A stretch of 5,551 nucleotides of DNA from Candidatus Symbiothrix sp. GTDB lineage: Bacteria; Bacteroidota; Bacteroidia; Bacteroidales; Azobacteroidaceae. The stretch's first letter is position 1. The number at the start of each line of letters is the position of its first letter. The stretch spans positions 1 to 5,551 of the forward strand of contig JAISWY010000143.1 in the NCBI GenBank assembly GCA_031270925.1, read 5' to 3'. Of this stretch, positions 1 through 5,551 are shown in pieces. A program made the translations under genes and the position numbers. The notes beneath the pieces were generated by a model that saw only the letters and a program-made list of their open reading frames with translations, was not told the DNA's origin and did no database searches.

Positions 1-894
1 CAGGATCTTTCGCCCGAAAATATCTTGATAAACGAGCAAGGCGATTTTCTGATAACCGATTTCGGCATTAGCACCAAAGCCCGTAATACTTTGCGCAAAA
101 GCGTTATTAACCTGCAAAATACGCAGGATGGCGGAAAAGTGGATTTTATGGGTCCCGAACGTTTTGGAAAAAACAACGACCCCGTCAAGGCAAGCGATAT
201 TTGGGCTTTGGGCGTAACGATGTACGAACTGATCGAAGGCCGGTTGCCTTTCCCGATGGGGCTGGGAGGCTTGGCGCAAAAAGGCGGCGCGGATATTCCC
301 CAAATTACAGGCGATTATTCCAAAAAACTGAAAGATACGGTTTATAAGTGTCTTGCGCAGCATCCTTGGGACAGGCCAACGGCGGAAGCCCTTGTGGAAC
401 TTACAAGCGGTAAGGATAATAAATCCAACTCTGTTTGGAAAATTCTGTCCATCGCCGGCGCTTTGGTTGTTGCGACGATTGTCGCCTTCTTTATTCTTTT
501 TAGTGAGGAAAAAACGGTAAAAAACAAGCCTTTTGACTTGCACGGCAAAAGTTTTATCTACACGGGCGAAGTAAAGGAAGGCTTGCCGGATGGACAAGGT
601 TCCGCCAAATACGAAAAAAGCAACACGGAAGAAGCCTGCTTGTATGAAGGACAATTTTTCGAAGGCTACCGCGAAGGAAAGGGTTTCCTTCAATTTGATA
701 ACAGTCCTGAAAATATGGATGGGGTATTCCACAAGGACGTTTTGCAAAGTGGTATATACAAATGGGAAGACGGTTCTTATTTTAAAGGAGAATTTACGGC
801 CGAGGGTTGTGCCGACGGTATTTGGTACGATAAAGACGATAGTGTAATCGGAACTTATATAAATGGTGAGTTCTATCAACGTAAAAACAATTAA
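1..894 (+). CDS. Ser/Thr protein kinase, C-terminal part, with transmembrane helix and MORN-repeat tail (5'-truncated)
   Basis: This is the last 297 residues of a eukaryotic-like (Hanks-type) protein kinase; the N-lobe lies left of the window. The open frame runs through base 1, beginning inside the catalytic loop: QDLSPEN, with catalytic Asp2 and metal-binding Asn7. DFG is at residues 20-22, GPE (in place of APE) at 51-53, DIWALG at 66-71, and the conserved late Arg at 125. A hydrophobic helix follows at about 146-168. The remaining tail (about 185-297) has MORN-type repeats: YTGEVKEG at 187, YEGQFFEG at 215, a degenerate one near 239-259 and YFKGEF at 260. By known topology of such kinases, the catalytic domain is cytoplasmic and the MORN tail periplasmic. 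One oddity is that the usual Lys two residues after the catalytic Asp is Ser4. The gene ends 29 bases before the BACON-barrel gene, suggesting co-transcription. Substrates are unknown. Confidence 0.93.
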   Translation, partial: QDLSPENILINEQGDFLITDFGISTKARNTLRKSVINLQNTQDGGKVDFMGPERFGKNNDPVKASDIWALGVTMYELIEGRLPFPMGLGGLAQKGGADIPQITGDYSKKLKDTVYKCLAQHPWDRPTAEALVELTSGKDNKSNSVWKILSIAGALVVATIVAFFILFSEEKTVKNKPFDLHGKSFIYTGEVKEGLPDGQGSAKYEKSNTEEACLYEGQFFEGYREGKGFLQFDNSPENMDGVFHKDVLQSGIYKWEDGSYFKGEFTAEGCADGIWYDKDDSVIGTYINGEFYQRKNN

Positions 895-923
895 TATAAA
901 TTATTAAATTAACAAAATGAGTT

Positions 924-3278
924 ATGATAAGTAAAAAAGCGTTTGTTTTATTGTTGTCCTGTTTTTTTGTACTTGCTATTTATGCGAACGATCCGCCTCC
1001 GGAAGAAACCGGGCAGCAAAGACTTAGTAAGCCTAAAATTGTTCCGGATAAAGAGCCGGAACGCGAACCGAAAAAAGAGGACAGCAAACCCAAGAAAAAG
1101 GAAGAAAAACAGAGTAATAATCAACCGGTTATTTCAAAGTCGGTCGTTTTAAACGTCCAGAGCGACGTCCGTTTTTCAGCTCAAAGAAACTTGGTATATA
1201 TCGCTGTAACGGCAAGTAATAGCAATTGGGAAATGACTCAGCAACAGTGTAATTGGGATATTATCGTAACAAAATACAGCAATAATGAAATAAAAATAAT
1301 CTGTTCCGAAAATCAAGGCCTCAGGGAGCGGTCGTGTGATGTTACGGTAAAGCTCGGAAGTGAAACGCGAACCCTAAGAATAAAGCAAGCAGGAGCGGAA
1401 CCTTATTTGAGCATTGACCAAAATACAGTGGATTTTTCAACGGCGGGAGGCGAGCATTTTATTGCCGTAAATACCAATATGGATAATTGGAATATTTCCA
1501 GCGAAGTGGCCGGCCGCTTCAAAATAAGTAAAGCCGGAAAAGGCGTCCGCATCGCTGCCGACCCCAATACGAATGCTTCTGCCTATAATAGTGAATTTAA
1601 TATCACGGCAGGAAATATGACCCGGAAAATCAAGGTCAACCAAAGCGGCGTAGCATTGAATATTGATATTAAATCTAAAAATTTCGGATCGTCCGGCGGC
1701 AATCAAAAGATAAATATTACCACTTCCAACGAAAATGGATGGTATATCCCTGATGAAAAATTGCCGGCCGGTTTTGAAATTACGGCAAAAGACAAAACTT
1801 CAATTACCATTAATTGCCGGGCTAATTCTTCCGTAGATAGCCGTTCGGCCCATTTGAAAGTCAAGTCGGGAGAAGTAACCGAAACCATTTATTTGAGTCA
1901 GGACGGCGTACCGGTTACATTGGCGCTATCATCTTCGACACTTAAATTCAAGCGTTCGGGAAAACATTCGGGCGGCAATAGCGTCTATGTCGAAACCAAC
2001 GATCCTTCCTGGCAAATCACAGACAAAACATACTGGTGCAATGTAAGTAAAAGCGGTAAGTCTATTGTCGTTACCGCCGACAAAAATACCGGAACAACTC
2101 GCGAAGGCCTTGTTAAAATTGTTGCCAAAAACGAAATCCGGTATATTACGGTAATGCAGGAAGGCCGAACACTGGTTGACCCAACTCTGTTTGTTGATTG
2201 GCGCATGTCGCCGCCTACCTCGTATATAGGCGGGTCGATAGGCCTTGCTAAACGTTGGGGTGGGTATTTGGCTTTTCGTGCAAGCGCTTCGATGTTTAAT
2301 CCTTATCCGGATGTATTCGAGAACGAGGAAATAAACAACCTTTGGACGGAAGATTTAGCCGCTTTCGACAAAACGTATAAACGCTTTTCGCTTACCGCCG
2401 GGCCAATGTTTCGGGTAACACCGTGGTTGTATCTTTACGGCGGCCTGGGTTATGGATTGTATGCGCCGCTTTACTATTCCAAAGTAGAGGATGATGTCGC
2501 TGTAGCCCTTGTGGAACCGGACAGAATCAGCGGATTGGAAGTGGAATACGGCGCTAAATTCAATCTTGGCGGCTTTACTCTTTCCGCGGGACACAGCTCC
2601 ATATTGGGCAGCAAGTTCGGCGAACTGCATTTGGGGATAGGCGCTGCGCTTGATGACAGAAGTTTAGGATCTCTTTTCGGCGGAAATGATTTCAATAACA
2701 ACTATCTTGATTTCGACCGCGATGATATGCACCAAGCAGCCGGCGGCTTTCATCTTCGCAGCGGCTTCGGGGTAAGCGATATGGGTAATCCGCTTTGGAA
2801 TCTCGATGGGCATTACAATAATTCGAAGTTATTTCCCATCAATGTGGAAATCGGCGTTACCGGCAGTCTAGATGGCATAGAAGAGTTTCTGCTTAATTAT
2901 ATGGGATTATATTCGAGTTTGCACCTTACCAAAGGACTAACGATCGACTTTGGCGGAGGTTATCAATATGGAGAGCGTAATGGCGGCGTTGTTTTCAATT
3001 CCGACGAAAACAATTGGGAATATGGCGATCAAACCATTACGCAACCATACTACAAACTCGGAATTTCATATATGTTCGATGGGAAAAGTTGGGGTGGTTT
3101 TAACTATTCATATCGACGCGGCTTTGCCGGTCAGGGAACTCCTTTCGGCATGCACACCTTAACTTATACCTTGGGGCAGACAGCTTCCGGAATAACCATC
3201 GGCGTGGGACTTTGCGTGGGACTTGCCGCATGGCTTGCCGGGACTGCCGAATATGCAGAATCGAATCAAACGTATTAA
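924..3278 (+). CDS. Exported protein with four BACON-like domains and a probable outer-membrane beta-barrel
   Basis: This is a 784-residue secreted protein. Residues 1-21 form a signal peptide (Lys4-Lys5, hydrophobic core, IYA before the likely signal peptidase I site), which fixes the ATG start. Residues 22-72 are a disordered Pro/Lys/Glu-rich spacer. Four tandem Ig-like domains of BACON type follow at about 73-158, 161-244, 245-330 and 331-415. Each has the family's mid-domain Trp (102, 189, 273, 363) and ends in a strand close to 'I.V.Q.G' (IKQAGA, VNQSGV, LSQDGV, VMQEGR). From about 418 the sequence changes to alternating, Gly/Tyr/aromatic-rich strands (for example WLYLYGGLGYGLY) typical of an outer-membrane barrel. 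BACON domains are known mainly from Bacteroidota surface glycan-binding and mucin-associated proteins; their role here is unknown. The four domains are divergent, so individual boundaries are approximate. The last 30 residues are a Gly/Ala-rich hydrophobic stretch and an ESNQTY end that does not look like a normal final strand. No terminator separates it from either neighbour. Confidence 0.9.
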   Translation: MISKKAFVLLLSCFFVLAIYANDPPPEETGQQRLSKPKIVPDKEPEREPKKEDSKPKKKEEKQSNNQPVISKSVVLNVQSDVRFSAQRNLVYIAVTASNSNWEMTQQQCNWDIIVTKYSNNEIKIICSENQGLRERSCDVTVKLGSETRTLRIKQAGAEPYLSIDQNTVDFSTAGGEHFIAVNTNMDNWNISSEVAGRFKISKAGKGVRIAADPNTNASAYNSEFNITAGNMTRKIKVNQSGVALNIDIKSKNFGSSGGNQKINITTSNENGWYIPDEKLPAGFEITAKDKTSITINCRANSSVDSRSAHLKVKSGEVTETIYLSQDGVPVTLALSSSTLKFKRSGKHSGGNSVYVETNDPSWQITDKTYWCNVSKSGKSIVVTADKNTGTTREGLVKIVAKNEIRYITVMQEGRTLVDPTLFVDWRMSPPTSYIGGSIGLAKRWGGYLAFRASASMFNPYPDVFENEEINNLWTEDLAAFDKTYKRFSLTAGPMFRVTPWLYLYGGLGYGLYAPLYYSKVEDDVAVALVEPDRISGLEVEYGAKFNLGGFTLSAGHSSILGSKFGELHLGIGAALDDRSLGSLFGGNDFNNNYLDFDRDDMHQAAGGFHLRSGFGVSDMGNPLWNLDGHYNNSKLFPINVEIGVTGSLDGIEEFLLNYMGLYSSLHLTKGLTIDFGGGYQYGERNGGVVFNSDENNWEYGDQTITQPYYKLGISYMFDGKSWGGFNYSYRRGFAGQGTPFGMHTLTYTLGQTASGITIGVGLCVGLAAWLAGTAEYAESNQTY
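3202..3224 (+). repeat. 12-bp tandem duplication near the 3' end of the BACON-barrel gene
   Basis: The 11-base unit GCGTGGGACTT occurs at 3202-3212 and again at 3214-3224, giving a 12-base period that keeps the reading frame. It encodes the repeated VGLC/VGLA in the hydrophobic C-terminal tail. It looks like a small slippage duplication. Confidence 0.75.
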
Positions 3279-3306
3279 TCGGAAATTTATAAAAACAGAA
3301 TCCGAA

Positions 3307-4713
3307 ATGAAAAATTTACAGAAAATCAATAATTCAATTTTACTTGTTTGCTTGTTGCTGCTTTCCGCCTGTATGGATTTACCCGATCCTGTTAAGGATT
3401 TAGGCTTGGAAATATCGGATGTATCCTACACGAGCAATACGGTTACGGCTACCGTACAACTTAATAATGCGCATAGTGGCACTAAATTGTCGGAGTGGGG
3501 TATAGTCCTTTTTCGTGATGAAACGGGCTATTTTCTTTCTTCCACCGATGAAAAAACATTTCAAGGCATGTTTACCGATGTCGCTAATCCGCAATATTAT
3601 TCTTTGGCAGGATATGCCGTGATAGGCGAAAAAACCATTTATGGCAAGTCTTTTCGAGTGAGCGATGGACGGTACTCTTCAGATGTTGGTTCGGAATACA
3701 CTTTGTCTGTTTCGCCGCCGACAATCAGTGCAACTGCTACGGCAAATACATACACGCTAACCGTAACAAGCAATACCTCGTGGACGGTAGGCAGCAATGC
3801 TTCGTGGTGTATTTTAAATTGCTCCTCCGGTACGGCTAACGGTACTGTAACTGTAAGCATTATTGCCAATACCGGTACACAGCGAAGTGCAGTTGTAAGC
3901 TTTAAGGCAGGCGATCTTCCGCCACAGCAAATTCCTGTAACACAAGCGAGTGCAACAGCTGCAGCGCCGACTGTAACCGTAACGGATTTTGTCGCCATCA
4001 GCGATGGAATTTATTTGAATCTTACGCCTTCTTCCAATACAAGCTATTACTATTGGAATGTTTATACAACCTCAAGCTTGACGGGATTTTCCGATGCGGA
4101 TATAATCGCCGACTTAATAGAAGATGACGCTACGGATAAATCCAATACGATAGGCTATTGCTGGGACATACAATCCCAAACGAGCTACACTGTTTGTATC
4201 GTAGCATACGACGCGCAAAATAAAGCGGGCGCACTGGTGAAAAAAGAAATCTCTACCAAGTCGGCGACAAATCAACCATTAGCAACTGTTACAACTTCAA
4301 GTGTCGGCAATGGAAAAGTTACCTACAGCATAACAAAAAACTCGTATTGTTCCAAATATGTATCTCTTTTGTGGTATAATGTCGAGGCCGAACTATATGA
4401 TTATCCCGATATTTATTGGGCGTCCGATTTATACGAATATCGCAATAATGACGACTACATTTCCACCACGAATACGCTAGCGACTTGGACACCTTCCGTT
4501 TCGGGTAATTGCGCTATCGTTACCTTGGGTTTTACTTCATCGGGAGTATATGGCGGCGTTATTTCCAAAAAATTCTTCAATACAAGTACGGGGGCTTTCT
4601 ATGCTCCTCCGGCGAAAGTTCCGGCAAGCGAAGGGTCTCGAATCATGAAAAAAATGACGAAGGCTAAGGAGGCACGGTATAATTGCGGTTTAAGCGGCAT
4701 AATGGAAGACTAA
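3307..4713 (+). CDS. BACON-domain lipoprotein with flanking FN3-like beta domains
   Basis: This is a 468-residue predicted lipoprotein. The start at 3307 is chosen because it gives a textbook lipoprotein signal: Lys3 and Lys6, a hydrophobic stretch, and lipobox LSAC with the acylated Cys22. The open frame extends 28 codons further upstream, but that would overlap the previous gene and spoil the signal peptide. Acidic residues soon after the Cys (CMDLPDP) fit outer-membrane sorting; whether it reaches the cell surface cannot be told. Residues about 31-118 form an FN3-like beta domain. Residues about 131-216 are a clear BACON domain, with Trp159 in NTSWTV, WCIL, an 'I.NTGTQRSAVVSFKAG' block and the closing PVTQAS strand. 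About 221-318 and 323-433 are two further beta domains resembling those in other Bacteroidales lipoproteins; the first has the SYTVCIVAYD strand typical of FN3-like folds. The basic tail (MKKMTKAKEAR, then YNCGLSGIMED) is unexplained. It follows the BACON-barrel gene by 28 bases and is followed by a strong terminator. A role in binding glycan or partner proteins at the envelope is inference. Confidence 0.9.
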   Translation: MKNLQKINNSILLVCLLLLSACMDLPDPVKDLGLEISDVSYTSNTVTATVQLNNAHSGTKLSEWGIVLFRDETGYFLSSTDEKTFQGMFTDVANPQYYSLAGYAVIGEKTIYGKSFRVSDGRYSSDVGSEYTLSVSPPTISATATANTYTLTVTSNTSWTVGSNASWCILNCSSGTANGTVTVSIIANTGTQRSAVVSFKAGDLPPQQIPVTQASATAAAPTVTVTDFVAISDGIYLNLTPSSNTSYYYWNVYTTSSLTGFSDADIIADLIEDDATDKSNTIGYCWDIQSQTSYTVCIVAYDAQNKAGALVKKEISTKSATNQPLATVTTSSVGNGKVTYSITKNSYCSKYVSLLWYNVEAELYDYPDIYWASDLYEYRNNDDYISTTNTLATWTPSVSGNCAIVTLGFTSSGVYGGVISKKFFNTSTGAFYAPPAKVPASEGSRIMKKMTKAKEARYNCGLSGIMED

Positions 4714-4733
4714 TAAATTGTTCGAAAGATTTG

Positions 4734-4771
4734 AAAAATGCACTCTTGTAGTGCATTTTTTGTTTTATTTT
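4734..4771 (+). terminator. Strong Rho-independent terminator
   Basis: A perfect 11-base inverted repeat (AAAAATGCACT at 4734-4744 and AGTGCATTTTT at 4750-4760) flanks the 5-base loop CTTGT. T-rich sequence continues to 4771. It lies 20 bases after the lipoprotein stop codon, itself doubled as TAATAA, and ends the kinase-BACON unit. The A-tract on the left arm means it could also work on the opposite strand, but no minus-strand gene faces it here. Confidence 0.92.
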
Positions 4772-4810
4772 GTATCACAGCAGTCAATCTCCTCCCTAAT
4801 GGGCAACGAA

Positions 4811-4826
4811 TGCGTAAAACTACGCA
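4811..4826. promoter_or_regulatory. Small perfect inverted repeat (hairpin or protein site)
   Basis: TGCGTA and TACGCA form a perfect 6-base inverted repeat around the loop AAAC. No T-tract follows, so it is not a terminator. It lies about 73 bases upstream of the -33 box and could be a regulator binding site; no family can be named. Confidence 0.4.
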
Positions 4827-4890
4827 GTATAAAATAAACTAACTATAAATATATCTTGTTTATTTTTCGTTCCTAAAGTAAAAAACATCC

Positions 4891-4910
4891 GTTTTTGCAT
4901 TGTTTTTGCA
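4891..4910 (+). repeat. 9-base direct repeat spaced one helical turn, overlapping the promoter
   Basis: GTTTTTGCA occurs at 4891-4899 and again at 4902-4910, an exact 11-base period, so both copies face the same side of the helix. The pair brackets the likely -33 element. This placement suits an operator or activator site, but a chance repeat in T-rich sequence is possible. Confidence 0.6.
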
Positions 4911-4929
4911 CAAAATAGTAATATCTTTG
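4899..4929 (+). promoter_or_regulatory. Bacteroidota-type promoter for the NusG-like gene
   Basis: The -7 box TATCTTTG at 4922-4929 matches the Bacteroidota consensus TAnnTTTG exactly. With the family's 19-base spacing, the -33 box falls on ATTG at 4899-4902, close to the consensus TTTG. Transcription should begin near 4935, giving a leader of about 85 bases before the ATG at 5021. Confidence 0.75.
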
Positions 4930-5020
4930 CGGCCGGAAATAAAAACGACATTTGCATTTTCTGTTTAAGACAATTCGTGGCGTTTTTTATATGATTACGT
5001 GGCTTTTAAAAGAAAAGACC

Positions 5021-5506
5021 ATGAAGCGAAGCATTATCCGCTGGTACATCGCAAAAATTAAACCGCGGATGGAAACAAAAATTAAGGAATATTTGGATTC
5101 GGCAGGGATCGAAAATTTTCGACCCACACAAATGCCCGACACGCTGTTTGTTCGCGCTACCGAAGAAGCCGTTTTTTCGCTGTTGAAAAATAGCGGCTTG
5201 ACGATGAATTTCCAATACAATCCCGTTTCGCATCAATTGCAAACAATTCCCGACAAGCAGATGGCTGATTTTGTTTTGTTGCAGAAACATTCCGAAGAAT
5301 TGCTTTTTTTGCCGGAGCCGGAAAATTTGCACGGTGGCGAAAAAGTGCGTGTTGTTGGCGGCGAATATTCAGGCGTAGAAGGAGAAATTTACCGCATCAA
5401 AGGCCACAAGCGGGTAGTGGTGCGGCTGGGCAATTTGGGTGCAATAGCGTTAGGCGAATATGTGGCGAAAGAGAATCTGCGTCTGAAAAAATATGAAGTG
5501 AAATGA
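5021..5506 (+). CDS. NusG-like transcription antitermination factor (UpxY-type)
   Basis: This is a 161-residue protein with the two-domain layout of NusG paralogues. The N-terminal NGN domain (about 6-95) shows RWYIAKIKPRMETKIKEYL, the GIENFRPT segment, TLFVRAT and IPDKQMADF. The C-terminal KOW domain (about 104-155) shows GGEKVRVVGGEYSGVEGEI followed by KRVVVRLGNLGAIAL. NusG-family proteins bind RNA polymerase and alter pausing and termination; in Bacteroidales the UpxY branch acts on operons encoded next to it, often for surface polysaccharides. The target here should lie to the right of the window. The start at 5021 is preferred because it follows an A-rich leader (5008-5018) and gives the usual short N-terminus before WY. 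An in-frame ATG at 4991 (10 extra residues) and TTG at 4952 (23 extra) are less likely. The NGN domain is compact, lacking the usual loop between the PT and LFV segments. This is probably not the housekeeping NusG, whose neighbours normally include secE and rplK. Confidence 0.88.
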   Translation: MKRSIIRWYIAKIKPRMETKIKEYLDSAGIENFRPTQMPDTLFVRATEEAVFSLLKNSGLTMNFQYNPVSHQLQTIPDKQMADFVLLQKHSEELLFLPEPENLHGGEKVRVVGGEYSGVEGEIYRIKGHKRVVVRLGNLGAIALGEYVAKENLRLKKYEVK

Positions 5507-5529
5507 TTCATACATTGAATAAAAAATCT

Positions 5530-5537
5530 TAACTTTG
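5530..5537 (+). promoter_or_regulatory. Likely -7 promoter box for a gene beyond the right edge
   Basis: TAACTTTG at 5530-5537 matches the Bacteroidota -7 consensus TAnnTTTG and sits 24 bases after the NusG-like stop codon. The -33 position (about 5506-5510, ATTCA) is a poor match, so the promoter may be weak or activator-dependent. The gene it would serve is outside the window. Confidence 0.5.
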
Positions 5538-5551
5538 CGAAAAAATAATCG

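Larger units (their letters stand above)
4772..5020. other. Intergenic regulatory region before the NusG-like gene
   Basis: This AT-rich stretch without a credible gene contains, in order, a small hairpin (4811-4826), an A/T-rich segment (about 4827-4890), a direct repeat (4891-4910), a promoter (4899-4929) and an untranslated leader of roughly 85 bases. An open frame from TTG at 4952 runs into the downstream gene but is not favoured as coding. I see no tRNA, riboswitch or repeat array in it. Confidence 0.7.

Noticed and set aside
342..548. Minus-strand open frames within the kinase, BACON-barrel, lipoprotein and NusG-like genes (for example 342-548, 1437-1706, 2355-2630, 3639-3998 and 5006-5332)
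   Set aside because: All lie antisense inside well-supported genes, carry no recognisable domains and have no promoter or leader of their own.
917..934. ATG at 917 as a start for the barrel gene
   Set aside because: It is in another frame and reaches a stop after five codons; the ATG at 924 gives a proper signal peptide.
3279..3305. TCGGA/TCCGA inverted repeat between barrel and lipoprotein genes as a terminator
   Set aside because: Only 5 base pairs with a 17-base loop and no T-tract; likely chance.
3223..3306. Upstream extension of the lipoprotein overlapping the barrel gene
   Set aside because: The added 28 residues are not signal-like and would bury the clear lipoprotein signal that starts at 3307.
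4892..4929. -33 box at TTTG 4894-4897 or 4906-4909 for the NusG-like promoter
   Set aside because: The spacers to the -7 box would be 24 and 12 bases, outside the usual 19-21; ATTG at 4899-4902 gives 19.
4952..5020. Longer NusG-like protein starting at TTG 4952 or ATG 4991
   Set aside because: The extra residues do not resemble the NusG N-terminus, the sequence before 4991 is T-rich rather than A-rich, and 5021 gives the family-typical start with an A-rich leader. TTG 4952 also lies only about 17 bases after the expected transcription start.

Overview
The window looks like chromosomal DNA of a Bacteroidota bacterium, most likely of the order Bacteroidales. The evidence is: BACON domains in two secreted proteins; a Bacteroidales-style lipoprotein; a short NusG-like (UpxY-type) regulator; -7 promoter boxes matching TAnnTTTG; and A-rich leaders without Shine-Dalgarno motifs. 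Genus cannot be told from this sequence. All genes are on the + strand. I see no tRNA, rRNA, CRISPR array, insertion sequence or other mobile element.

Positions 1-4771 look like the end of one transcription unit with three genes separated by 29 and 28 bases. (1) The C-terminal part of a eukaryotic-like Ser/Thr protein kinase with one transmembrane helix and a MORN-repeat tail that should lie outside the cytoplasm. (2) A 784-residue exported protein with a Pro/Lys/Glu-rich spacer, four consecutive BACON-like domains and a probable outer-membrane beta-barrel. (3) A 468-residue lipoprotein with one clear BACON domain between FN3-like beta domains. A strong intrinsic terminator at 4734-4771 closes the unit.

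Positions 4772-5020 are a regulatory region. It holds a small perfect hairpin, a 9-base direct repeat spaced one helical turn apart, and a good Bacteroidota promoter overlapping that repeat. It drives a short NusG/UpxY-like protein (5021-5506). Another -7 box lies at the right edge, suggesting a further gene just outside the window.

As an inferred model, the first three genes could form an envelope signalling or structural module: a membrane kinase with a periplasmic MORN sensor or scaffold, an outer-membrane BACON-barrel protein and a BACON lipoprotein. The function is not known from the sequence. The NusG-like gene is separated by a terminator and its own promoter, so it more likely belongs to whatever lies to the right.
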